The notes below the pieces were generated by a model. That model was not told where the DNA came from and did not search any database. It saw only the letters and a program-made list of their open reading frames with translations. A program made the translations under genes and the position numbers. 64,000 nt of DNA from Lysobacter changpingensis (GTDB lineage: Bacteria; Pseudomonadota; Gammaproteobacteria; Xanthomonadales; Xanthomonadaceae), in the NCBI RefSeq assembly GCF_017308985.1, contig NZ_JADWPE010000001.1, positions 1-64,000 of the forward strand, written 5' to 3'. The stretch's first letter is position 1. Each line of letters begins with the position of its first letter. Shown here in pieces: positions 24,111 to 32,312 of the stretch.

Positions 24111-25897
24111 CAGTCGAGCGCCAGTCCCACTTCCACATTCGATTGAAAGTCAATCATCGATGCAACCAAGGGACGATTGTCCCTCATTCTTTCCCTATTG
24201 ACCTCCATGATTCGCTTCCATCGCTCAAACTCCACCTTTATGTTGTCACCGACCGGCTCCAGCGTATGCATCTTCCAGAGATCGAGCCTCCACTGCCGCG
24301 TGAGTGAAGGCGATGGGCAACTCAAACACAGCTCGCTGTCTCCATGCATGCTGCGGTCGTTTACATTGGCCGATCCCAGGATGAAGTGCGTATCGTCTGT
24401 CAGCAGCAGCTTTGAATGAACATAGATCGGCTCGTAGATCACTTTCTGTACGGGTAGGGAAACCTGAGACATCCCGCCCGAAGCCGTTCCCGACACCATT
24501 GGCACTCCGTCGTATGCCATTCCGCTATTGAGCAGTGTCGCGATGTGGATCTTCACGCCCTGAAGGTCGGATTTCCGAAGTTCCTCGTCCCTCGTTTTCG
24601 CGTTCGCCTTCTTGTGATACTCAGGCATTCGCCCCCCCTGCCCCATCTCAGCCAGCATGTCGTACGTCGCCGCGGCCTTGTCTTTCTCAGGCAGATTCGT
24701 CACGACAAAAACGTAGAACTCCCCCCGCCATCGATCGCTCTTTAGCTTGCGACGGTTATCTCGCAACTTTGTCGCGAGCGGTTTGTAACGAAAATACTGG
24801 TTTTCGAAGTACAGGTAATTTCGCGCGTTATCGATCGCCTTCTCGTATGCAGAAAGAATCGAAAAATCCTCCTCCTGCACCTGGGTGCGGCAAATCTGGG
24901 CTAGGGAACCCCCAGCTTGTCGCTGCGCTGGGAGACGAAAATCCTCGCTGCGACGAGCCATGCGCGCATGTCCCCAAGGCCGTCTAGAAAGCACACTCCG
25001 CTCCCACGCCCGTTTGAAGTTCTCGTGCAAGTCGTACAGCACCGGACCCCAAACCTGACTCGATATGTCCTGCCATCCGACAAATCCATTCCGGCGAGGA
25101 TCGGCCCAGGTGTGCTGGTCCGTATCCCAGTAGTTGCGCATGAGGTTATGCCCCATCACAAAACCGGTCGCGAGGAGAGGGTCCTGGTAATCCACAAGGA
25201 TCGCTTTCTGATGATGGGTGACGGTCGCCCCCAGCACCGCGCTACGGGCCACGTGCTCAGACCTATTTCTTGAGAACGCATCCAAACCTATCGCAAGATG
25301 CTCTTTGCCGGTGTAGCCACGCGTGTGGAATTCCAGCATCGGGTATTCGGACCATCGCTTAAACCAATTGCGATTATATGAGCGCGCGTCATCGTCTCCG
25401 CGTGCAACAGCCGCGCTGTTCCCGATTCCGTGACCGTAGCCATTGTCCGGCTTGCTGCGACTGGCTCCGCCTGCCGACGTGCTGCCGATGCCGGAACCCA
25501 GAACGGTTCCTCCCATGCCATTGATGCCATTTCCAGGCAAATTGTTCTCCACGAAGCCGGCGTACATTAGTTCCCAGATCAGAACCCGAACTTCCACGCC
25601 CTCTCTCGCCTTGGTGGTCAGCAGATCGCCAAGCCGCACACCGTCCGGTGGGACGAGTCGCATGCTCGGATCGAACCCCCAACTGACGATATCGACGCTG
25701 TGCTTCGCCTTCGCAATGGTCTCCTGGATCTTCGCGAAGGTACGCTGGCCATTAATGAGAGGCTTGACTGCGATGCCTTGTCTTGGTGGAAAGGTCGCAG
25801 TCTTGACGAACCAACCCATAGTTGCGTTCGCGTCACGCTTGTCCTTCAGTGACACTGCCACTTTCTGGAGGTTCTTCTCACTTCCGTCTGCCATCAC
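24110..25897 (-). CDS. phospholipase D-type T6SS effector (Tle5-like)
   Basis: A 595-aa phospholipase D-superfamily enzyme. Two HKD motifs are intact: THHQKAILVDYQDP (about residue 236) and YVHSKLLLTDDTHFILGSAN (about residue 489). HSVDIVSWGFDPSMRL near residue 65 is the usual start of the fold. A Gly/Ser-rich insertion (GGTVLGSGIGSTSAGG) precedes the first HKD. There is no signal peptide, as expected for delivery by the VgrG encoded just upstream, whose stop overlaps its start by 4 bp. Tle5 effectors hydrolyse phosphatidylethanolamine in the target cell. The gene is clearly richer in AT than the metabolic genes around the island. Confidence 0.9.
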   Translation of the reverse strand: MMADGSEKNLQKVAVSLKDKRDANATMGWFVKTATFPPRQGIAVKPLINGQRTFAKIQETIAKAKHSVDIVSWGFDPSMRLVPPDGVRLGDLLTTKAREGVEVRVLIWELMYAGFVENNLPGNGINGMGGTVLGSGIGSTSAGGASRSKPDNGYGHGIGNSAAVARGDDDARSYNRNWFKRWSEYPMLEFHTRGYTGKEHLAIGLDAFSRNRSEHVARSAVLGATVTHHQKAILVDYQDPLLATGFVMGHNLMRNYWDTDQHTWADPRRNGFVGWQDISSQVWGPVLYDLHENFKRAWERSVLSRRPWGHARMARRSEDFRLPAQRQAGGSLAQICRTQVQEEDFSILSAYEKAIDNARNYLYFENQYFRYKPLATKLRDNRRKLKSDRWRGEFYVFVVTNLPEKDKAAATYDMLAEMGQGGRMPEYHKKANAKTRDEELRKSDLQGVKIHIATLLNSGMAYDGVPMVSGTASGGMSQVSLPVQKVIYEPIYVHSKLLLTDDTHFILGSANVNDRSMHGDSELCLSCPSPSLTRQWRLDLWKMHTLEPVGDNIKVEFERWKRIMEVNRERMRDNRPLVASMIDFQSNVEVGLALD

Positions 25898-28578
25898 TCT
25901 CCACTCCCTTTCGTCCAGATAGCGCCAAAGTTCTTCCCCTGGAACTCCTCGCCCATGGGCTCCTCGCCCTCGTGTTCATACGGATGCCGCCCTTCGTTGG
26001 CATGGAGCTGCTGCGCCCGCTCCTCTTTGTCGTCGGAGAAGGACTCGAGCGCATCGATCTCAAAGCGCTGCCCGGTCGTGAGCTCCACGGCGTAGGTCTG
26101 CGTGCCGTCCTTGTGCTCCCACTTGATGGTCCCGCGGTCGTCCGCGAGCCCCTGATCCAGCAGCGCACCGTCGGCGAACAAGCGGTAGGGCTCGCCTTCG
26201 TATCCCTGGATGAAGCCCGGCAGCGCACCGAGCGTGAGGCGCATGGTGCGGCGCATGGGCAGGCGGCTGGTGATGGGGAAATCCGGGAACGGAACGGTCC
26301 TGCTGTCCGGGCCGATCTTGTGGAATTCGGTCGCCTTGACCGTGAACGTTCCGGGCAACACGAATTCGACGTCGCCGTCGCGCATGGTCATGCAGGCGCC
26401 GCCGCACAGCAGGCGCAGTTCTTCCTTGGCGGCTATCTGGATGTGTTTCTCGCTGGCGCTGATCTCGATGCTCTGATCGGCCTGGACACGGATGCTGTCG
26501 CTCTGCGCCTGCACGACGAACTCGCCCTGGTGGGCAATATGGCGAATGCCGCCCTCGACGGCGAACTGCGCGATGCCCTTGCCTGCGGTGATGCGTACGT
26601 GCTCTCCCGCAGTGGTGGAGTGGTCGCGCTCCGCAACGCAGTCCACCGCCTGCCCGGCACCGAGCAGCATGCTTGCTGGAGTCGCCAGCACGAGTCCGGC
26701 GGGCGCGGTCGCGGCGAGGATAGACTTTGCGCCTGTTTCGCCCTTGCGATCGTTCGCGCCAGCGCCGAGCTTGTCCACCGCATCCAGAAGCCCTTCGCTG
26801 GGGCCGCTCTCGGGCGACAAGCCCTGATGTTGACCTGCGGTTCCGGTCAGCGTTCTGATGAGGTCGACCAACGCCGTAGCGCACTCCAGCAGTTCGCGCT
26901 GATCGAGCTGGCCGCTGCCCGCGTTGGCGCGCTCGAACGCGGTGAACAGCAGGCCTCGCGCGGCACGCACCGCGCCGGCCGCGTCGGTGCGCAGTTCGAA
27001 CCCCTCACCGCGTGGCTTGCCGCGCCCATCCGGCTCGCGCGGATGCGTGATGTATCCCATCGTGAGTTGCGTCGACGCATGCGTGCTGCGGAGTTGCGTC
27101 TTCAACTCGCCAGTGGTGTCGTCGATCAGCAACTCGTTGTAGCCGCCGCCCTTGTGTTCCTTGCTTTTCAGCGTGCTGAGCGTCTTCAGCGCAGGAAGTC
27201 TGTACGGGGGCAGGTTGCGCTCCGTGTAGGCTCTCCCGGTAACGACCGGCTGATCGGGGTCTCCGTCCATGAAGCTGACGATGACCTGATGTCCGACTCG
27301 CGGCGGAAGCATGCCTCCGTATCCGGCACCGGCCCAATCCTGGCTTACGCGAATCCAGCAGCTCGCCCCGTCGCGTTCACCCGCCCGGTCCCAAGGGAAC
27401 CACACCATGATTCTGCCTTGCGGGTCGACGTGCACCTCCTCATTCGCCGGACCTACGACCAGCGCGACCTGGGGCCCGTCCATGACAGGGCGCGGCAGCG
27501 GCGCCGGTCGCCACTCCATGTCGCCGGGAACCGCTTGCGCGGTGTAGGAATAGTGAGTGCCGGTGCTCGCGGCAGCGCTTTCCTCTTCCTGCGAGACCGC
27601 CTGTTCGCCACTGTGGTGCATCGCGATCACGCGCCAATCGCGGTTGATCGCGTCACTGGTGTGGTCCTCTAGCAGGAAGCTCAGTCCGGGCCAGAGGCGC
27701 GCGTCGTCGCCCTCCAGCGTTGCTATCGTGGACCCGGTACGCAGTTGTTGAAGCCTGGTAGCGGTGAAGGGTTTACCAACTTCGTCCCTTTTGTACCTCC
27801 CCAGTGCGTCGTAGTGCTCGAACTCACCGACTCCATCCCGCGCATCGCTGCGATGTTCGAGCGAATACTGGGGATTGCGAAACGTCGTGTCGCGCTGCAC
27901 GGTCCGCGTCGGCGCGAGCTGGCGGCGCAGGCCGAAGTGCCAGAGTCGGGGCTCACCGGCATCGCCGCCGGGGTTCGGCTGGTATGCCACGGTGCCGATA
28001 TCATCCGCTCCGGGCAGACGCGGCCCCGAGATCAGCTGATCGGTCAGTACCAGCTGCGAATGCTGGCGCGGATCGAAGTAGTAGACGAAGCCCTCTTCAG
28101 CGGCCAGCCGCGACACGAATCCGAGTTCGGTTTCGCGATGCTGGACGCAGTACTCGCGGGTTTCGTGGGATCGCAACGCAGTGATGCGGGCTTGCACACC
28201 ACGTTGAGCCAGCCGTTCACGCAGGATGTCCGGGACGGTCTGTTGCTGATGGATCTGGCTGCCATGCCATAGCCCGAGCCGCGCAAGCGCGGGTTCGATC
28301 ACCGCACGATAACGGGTGCGCCTGAAGCCGGTCTCGCAACGCTCGAACATCGTGCAGACACCGAGGAGATTGCGGACCGGATGACTGTCGCACTCGATGG
28401 CGAAGGTGGCCTCGGTGTCGAGCACCGCATCGAGGTCGATGTCATCGGATTCGCTCGACAGTTCGAGGCTGAGCCGAAACGGCCTGGAGAGGCCTTCTTC
28501 GAGATCGAAACGGACCACATCGAGCGCGACATCTGCGTCGAAGTGAATCCTGAACCGCAGGTCCGAGCGATTTGCCAT
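25894..28578 (-). CDS. vgrG: VgrG/TssI, type VI secretion spike
   Basis: An 894-aa spike protein. The N-terminal gp27-like part (about 1-380) includes ELGFVSRLAAEEGFVYYF, and the OB-fold with WFPWDR and SCWIRVSQDWAGAGYGGMLPPRVGHQVIVSFMDGDPDQPVVTG marks VgrG (motifs here cited in pieces: SCWIRVSQDWAG, PPRVGHQVIV, DGDPDQPVV). A DUF2345-type segment follows (about 560-770) and then a C-terminal extension of about 130 residues, probably a docking domain for the effector. I chose ATG 28578 (GGAAG upstream); ATGs at 28593 and 28638 are possible. No other T6SS structural genes are present, so this is an orphan vgrG-effector island. Confidence 0.93.
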   Translation of the reverse strand: MANRSDLRFRIHFDADVALDVVRFDLEEGLSRPFRLSLELSSESDDIDLDAVLDTEATFAIECDSHPVRNLLGVCTMFERCETGFRRTRYRAVIEPALARLGLWHGSQIHQQQTVPDILRERLAQRGVQARITALRSHETREYCVQHRETELGFVSRLAAEEGFVYYFDPRQHSQLVLTDQLISGPRLPGADDIGTVAYQPNPGGDAGEPRLWHFGLRRQLAPTRTVQRDTTFRNPQYSLEHRSDARDGVGEFEHYDALGRYKRDEVGKPFTATRLQQLRTGSTIATLEGDDARLWPGLSFLLEDHTSDAINRDWRVIAMHHSGEQAVSQEEESAAASTGTHYSYTAQAVPGDMEWRPAPLPRPVMDGPQVALVVGPANEEVHVDPQGRIMVWFPWDRAGERDGASCWIRVSQDWAGAGYGGMLPPRVGHQVIVSFMDGDPDQPVVTGRAYTERNLPPYRLPALKTLSTLKSKEHKGGGYNELLIDDTTGELKTQLRSTHASTQLTMGYITHPREPDGRGKPRGEGFELRTDAAGAVRAARGLLFTAFERANAGSGQLDQRELLECATALVDLIRTLTGTAGQHQGLSPESGPSEGLLDAVDKLGAGANDRKGETGAKSILAATAPAGLVLATPASMLLGAGQAVDCVAERDHSTTAGEHVRITAGKGIAQFAVEGGIRHIAHQGEFVVQAQSDSIRVQADQSIEISASEKHIQIAAKEELRLLCGGACMTMRDGDVEFVLPGTFTVKATEFHKIGPDSRTVPFPDFPITSRLPMRRTMRLTLGALPGFIQGYEGEPYRLFADGALLDQGLADDRGTIKWEHKDGTQTYAVELTTGQRFEIDALESFSDDKEERAQQLHANEGRHPYEHEGEEPMGEEFQGKNFGAIWTKGSGE

Positions 28579-28650
28579 CGGTACGTCTTCCATGAGTGGG
28601 CCGCGGCAAGACTCGGCCCACACACGGTGGTCAAGCAATGGGATTAAGCC

Positions 28651-29919
28651 TCAGTCACAACTGGCGATTGTGTCCTCGCAATCCCGATGCGCCACTCGCA
28701 CGCGCTGGCCGCAACGCATCCACGCGGCGAGCGTGACCAGCCACGCAGATGCGAAGGCGAGTCCAGCCGCCGCGTGCCACCGATGCGACGACATCGCAGC
28801 GATCAACGACGCCCCCGAAAGCACGTGGGCGAGCAGCACGCGGCGCTTGTCGCGCTCTGGCATCAGCGTGCCGACGCCGGGAACGCGGCGGCCGCGTGGC
28901 ACGACGCGGCGCAGGTGGATCCAGGCGAGGAAGCCGGCGATCTCCAGCATCATCCCGACGACGAGGAACGGGAATCCGATCGCCAGTGCAAGCGTGCCGA
29001 CCAGCATCGCGCCATCGATGCCCGCCGGCAGCGGCGCGGCCATGCACACGGCCGCGGCGAACAGCGCGATCGTTCCGAGCGCCCAGAACACCACGAGCGT
29101 CGGATTGCGCCGGAGCCGCGCCTGCGCCTGCAGCCACAGCGACGTCGCGACGAGCGTGCACGTTGCCGCCGTCGCGGTGAATGCCAGCACCACACCGTTA
29201 CCTTCTACGCGCCGCCACGCGCCGAAAGCCAGGCCGAGCGCGACGGAGCACATCCACGCGGGCAGCATCCACGGCGGCGGGTTGCGCGTTCCCTGCAGCA
29301 TCGGCAGCGTGACGGCACCGATCGCGGCGATCAACGCAAGCACCGCGCCGATCGCACCGAGCGACGCGTGCACGTCCACGAGCCCGCCCAGGTCGAACGC
29401 GAACCGCCCCGCCAGCGTCAGCAGCGCCACGACGCCGAGCGTGGCGGTGATCGCAAGCGCGCACATCGACCCGCCGATGCCGGCACGCAGCCAACGCGCC
29501 CCTGTTCCGCGCCACAACGAGACGCACGCGAGGGCGGCGAACGCGATCAGCGATCCGCCCAGCAAGGCCGCCGCGACGTGCATCATCGACGTCGACATGC
29601 GCGTCATCGCGAACGCGAATGCCGCCAGCCCCGCGTTGAAACAGACGTGCAACGCGGGCACGAACCGCGCGCCGACGAAGCGGCTCGTCGCCGCCACCGG
29701 CAGGAACTGCGTCAGCGCCCCGAGCATCGCGTTGCCGATCACGCCCAGCGTGAGCAGATGCACCAGCACGACCGTCGCCGGCGTCCAGCGCGACGCGAAT
29801 CCGTCGCCGCCGTGCCATGCGATCCACGCGCCCGCGACGATGCCCCACAGCACGGACGCAACCAGGAAGCGCAGCGGCGTGCTCGCCGTCGGCGCCTGCG
29901 TGATGGCCAGTCCGCTCAC
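28651..29919 (-). CDS. polytopic membrane protein of the nnrS operon
   Basis: A 422-aa protein with about 12 hydrophobic helices. VLVHLLTLGVIGNAMLGALT followed by QFLPVA resembles the histidine-bearing helix pattern of NnrS and heme-copper-like membrane proteins, and further histidines lie in helices (PALHVCFN, SMMHVAAALL, VDVHASLG). It is thus a candidate heme- or copper-binding protein related to NnrS, though I cannot place it in a named family. Its start overlaps the stop of the DUF2249 gene by 4 bp; it is the last gene of the FNR-box operon nnrS, SirB2-like, 40-aa protein, DUF2249. Confidence 0.65.
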   Translation of the reverse strand: MSGLAITQAPTASTPLRFLVASVLWGIVAGAWIAWHGGDGFASRWTPATVVLVHLLTLGVIGNAMLGALTQFLPVAATSRFVGARFVPALHVCFNAGLAAFAFAMTRMSTSMMHVAAALLGGSLIAFAALACVSLWRGTGARWLRAGIGGSMCALAITATLGVVALLTLAGRFAFDLGGLVDVHASLGAIGAVLALIAAIGAVTLPMLQGTRNPPPWMLPAWMCSVALGLAFGAWRRVEGNGVVLAFTATAATCTLVATSLWLQAQARLRRNPTLVVFWALGTIALFAAAVCMAAPLPAGIDGAMLVGTLALAIGFPFLVVGMMLEIAGFLAWIHLRRVVPRGRRVPGVGTLMPERDKRRVLLAHVLSGASLIAAMSSHRWHAAAGLAFASAWLVTLAAWMRCGQRVRVAHRDCEDTIASCD

Positions 29920-30170
29920 GCGTGGTCGCGTCCCCTGCCCCGTTCGCCGGGATCGTGCGCTTGCGCGCGGGTGATGCGCACGCGGAAACCGCCTTCATCC
30001 GGTGCGACATCGGTGTGGAAACCGTCTGCCTGAAGGATCGCCAGGAGCGGCGTCGGATACAGCGGCGTCAACGCTTCGATCGACTCGCCGATGCCCAGCG
30101 ATCCGACGGCCGCGAGGATGCGCTCCATCGGTTCCGGCGGTGCGAGGTGGCGCAGGTCGAGGGTGGGCAT
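29916..30170 (-). CDS. DUF2249-domain protein
   Basis: An 84-aa protein. LDLRHLAPPEPMERILAAVG, IEALTPLYPTPLLAILQADGF and FRVRITRA make the DUF2249 pattern (short SirA/TusA-like fold without the conserved cysteine). The start at 30170 gives the normal domain length; the open frame continues upstream without sense. DUF2249 proteins cluster with NO- and nitrite-metabolism genes in many bacteria, but their role is unknown. It is coupled by ATGA overlap to the membrane-protein gene downstream. Confidence 0.78.
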   Translation of the reverse strand: MPTLDLRHLAPPEPMERILAAVGSLGIGESIEALTPLYPTPLLAILQADGFHTDVAPDEGGFRVRITRAQAHDPGERGRGRDHA

Positions 30171-30228
30171 GTCGGAGATTCGGAATTCGGGATTTGAAGA
30201 AGCATCGCGTGTGCCGTCCTTTCCCGAC

Positions 30229-30351
30229 TCAGTCCTCATCGATCCCATCGCGCGGATCCGCCTCCAGCGACACGCCCGCCGCTTCCAGCGATTCCACGAT
30301 CATCGCGAAGCCCTCCGATGCCGGATCGAAATGTTCGAGCGATTGATCCAT
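30229..30351 (-). CDS. 40-aa acidic mini-protein
   Basis: A short gene of 40 codons: MDQSLEHFDPASEGFAMIVE leads on to a second half with SLEAAGVSLEADP and the acidic end GIDED. A GAGGTGA ribosome site sits just before the ATG, 8 bp after the stop of the SirB2-like gene, and the frame lies in the right strand and position within the nnrS operon. It is acidic, without cysteine or membrane segment. I do not recognise it. Placement and ribosome site make it a credible real gene. Confidence 0.55.
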   Translation of the reverse strand: MDQSLEHFDPASEGFAMIVESLEAAGVSLEADPRDGIDED

Positions 30352-30359
30352 GGCTCACC

Positions 30360-30755
30360 TCAGGTCCAGAAATAGAGAACGCCCAGCGGGTGATGCGCAC
30401 GCGCGATGGCGTACACCTGCGCGTACGTCAGCAGCGCCAGCACGAACATCGCCACGCGCGTGCGTGTGCGCCGCGATCGCATCGCGAGGATGCCCAGCAC
30501 GACATACGCGATGACCAGCGCGACCTTCACCAGCAGCCAGCCGTTCGCGAACAGCGCGCCGGGCAGGATCGTCAGCAGCATCATCGCGGCGGTGAGCAGC
30601 ACGGTGTCGATGGTGTAACTGAGGTAACGCACCGGCGCCGTCATCGGCCAGCGCAGGCCGGCCAGCGCGGAGGAGCCGCGCAGAAGGAACAGCGCGCCGC
30701 TGCACGCGATCGCCGCGATGTGCGCCAGCTTGATCTGCGGATAGAACTCGATCAT
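30360..30755 (-). CDS. SirB2-family membrane protein
   Basis: A 131-aa protein with four hydrophobic helices. IKLAHIAAIACSGALFLLRG at the N-terminus, RYLSYTIDTVLLTAAMML and WLLVKVALVIAYVVLGILA are the SirB2 pattern. Conserved histidines (AHIA, ARAHHPLG) suggest possible heme contact. SirB2-like proteins are frequent in denitrification loci, with no proven function. It is 10 bp downstream of nnrS and 8 bp upstream of the 40-aa gene, hence in the same operon. Confidence 0.8.
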   Translation of the reverse strand: MIEFYPQIKLAHIAAIACSGALFLLRGSSALAGLRWPMTAPVRYLSYTIDTVLLTAAMMLLTILPGALFANGWLLVKVALVIAYVVLGILAMRSRRTRTRVAMFVLALLTYAQVYAIARAHHPLGVLYFWT

Positions 30756-30765
30756 CGAAGCGTCC

Positions 30766-31995
30766 TCATCCCGGCTTGCCGTCCACGCGCGGCGACAGGT
30801 AGATGCGCCCCAGGCGCGTCACCCACGGCACGAACGCCACCAGCCAGCCGATCGCCGCCGCCACATGCCACGCGTACGCATCGGGCGCGAGTTCAGCTGC
30901 CACGCGCATCGCCGCGACAACCTGCACCGCGACGAACGCGAACCACGCCACCGGAGGCATCACCAGCGGCCGGCCCGAATGTCCCTGCGTCACGCGCGTG
31001 ACCATCGCCACCAGCAGGCTGCCGAAGAAGCCGATGAACAACGCGTGCGCCGGTGCGCGGCCCAGTTCGAAAGCGCCGGTCGTCGCGTAGAGCAGGCTCT
31101 GCACCGAATACAGCGCGAAGGTGACAGGCAGCCACGCGGTGCCGATGAACAGCACGGCGAGCAGCCCCGGCATGCGACCACGCGGCCACCAGCGCCATAG
31201 TGCGTAGGCGCTCGCGCCGAGCAGCGGCAGATCGGCGAGCCACAGCCACGCGTAGGCGTGGGTGAGTTCCAGCACCAGATGCGCCATCAGCAGCGCCCAC
31301 ACGATCGCCAGCCATCCCATCGGACGCCACGGCTTGTAACCGGGCACCGCGTTGCCGGCGAAGAACGGGAACATCCGGTGCGCGACGGTCACGTACACCG
31401 GCAACAGCAGGCCGACCGTGCCGAGCTTGATGCTCGCCATCGCCCACATCGGCGAGGCGCCGAGCACGAAGCCGGCGAACGCCACCAGGCCCAGCCATCC
31501 CAGCACGAGCGCGGCGAAGCAGGAGCGCGCGTGCCACGTCGCGCCCTTCTCCCGCACCAGTTGCGTGCAGAGGATGACGACGCCGGCGGTCCAGCCCGCC
31601 GTCGCCATCAGCAGGCCGACAAGGAAACCGACGTCCCAGCCGCACGCGCCGACGAGAATGGCGAGCTGCCCGCCCATCAATCCGGCCCCAACCGGCAGGT
31701 AATGCCAGCGCGACAGGTCCGGCAGGCCCATCCAGCGCGGGAAGACGGTGAGGAGGAAGCCGAAGATGAAGCTCGGCAGCACCAGGTACTGCATCACGAA
31801 TGCATGCAGCCAGCCGGCGGGCACCGGTGGTGGCGTCATGGCGAAGGTGTCGGGCCAGCGCGTGGACGCCAGCCACAGCGCCCACCACAGCATCGCCAGC
31901 AGGACATTCCCCGCCCCGATGAAGAACATCAGCCGATGCGGCGCCTGCGCCAGGCGGCGGGGAGAGAGGGCGGTTTCGGCGGTTTTCTGGAGCAT
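30766..31995 (-). CDS. nnrS: NnrS-family heme/copper membrane protein
   Basis: A 409-aa protein with about 12 helices. APHRLMFFIGAGNVLLAM, the central GFLLTVFPRWMG and HALFIGFFGSLLVAMVTRVT followed by QGHSGRPL are classic NnrS features. NnrS contains heme and copper and protects against nitric oxide stress. The ATG at 31995 has no ribosome site (CACTCCCCCC upstream), and the FNR box at 32030-32043 predicts a transcription start at the ATG itself, so the message may be leaderless. It heads an operon of five genes reaching 28651. Confidence 0.93.
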   Translation of the reverse strand: MLQKTAETALSPRRLAQAPHRLMFFIGAGNVLLAMLWWALWLASTRWPDTFAMTPPPVPAGWLHAFVMQYLVLPSFIFGFLLTVFPRWMGLPDLSRWHYLPVGAGLMGGQLAILVGACGWDVGFLVGLLMATAGWTAGVVILCTQLVREKGATWHARSCFAALVLGWLGLVAFAGFVLGASPMWAMASIKLGTVGLLLPVYVTVAHRMFPFFAGNAVPGYKPWRPMGWLAIVWALLMAHLVLELTHAYAWLWLADLPLLGASAYALWRWWPRGRMPGLLAVLFIGTAWLPVTFALYSVQSLLYATTGAFELGRAPAHALFIGFFGSLLVAMVTRVTQGHSGRPLVMPPVAWFAFVAVQVVAAMRVAAELAPDAYAWHVAAAIGWLVAFVPWVTRLGRIYLSPRVDGKPG

Positions 31996-32029
31996 GGGGG
32001 GAGTGTCGGCGTGGCGATCTGTTTTCGCC

Positions 32030-32043
32030 TTGACGCAGGTCAG
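32030..32043 (-). promoter_or_regulatory. FNR-type box of nnrS
   Basis: TTGACGCAGGTCAG matches the palindrome in all but the last base. The minus-strand hexamer GACACT (32002-32007) is 22 bp away. The implied transcription start coincides with the nnrS ATG (31995). Confidence 0.75.
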
Positions 32044-32262
32044 GCGGATGCGCAATCCGAGGCCGTCGTCCCGGCGAAGGCCGGGATCCACGCTGTCACG
32101 TGTTTCGCGCCTTGTTCGTCCTTCCAGCTGCAGAAACCACTTGCTCTTGGTCGCGCGAAAAGCAACGGCGCAGTTTGGATATGCAACGGCAGATCGGCGG
32201 TATCCCTCCGTTGCCCATCGCCCCAACCCGCTTTCGCTCGGAGAGGGGCTCAAAAAAACCTG

Positions 32263-32290
32263 AAAAAAGCCCGGCCGAAGCCGACCGGGC
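32263..32290 (-). terminator. intrinsic terminator of norB
   Basis: On the minus strand the stem GCCCGG...CCGGGC (32269-32290) with inner TCGGCTTCGGC is followed by TTTTTT (32263-32268). It lies 22 bp after the norB stop codon and isolates norB from the nnrS operon. Confidence 0.85.
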
Positions 32291-32312
32291 GAACCGATGA
32301 ACCCACTCCGGA

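Larger units (their letters stand above)
31996..32312. other. nnrS-norB intergenic region
   Basis: About 317 bp without a gene. It holds the FNR box of nnrS (32030-32043), a palindromic dispersed element (CCCGGCGAAGGCCGGGATCC at 32073-32092), a stretch without recognised features, and the norB terminator (32263-32290). The open minus-strand frame that crosses it has no start or ribosome site of its own and looks like part of a dispersed repeat. Confidence 0.6.

Noticed and set aside
24535-24987. A 150-codon plus-strand frame inside the phospholipase D gene
   Set aside because: Antisense to a gene with both HKD motifs intact; no features of its own.
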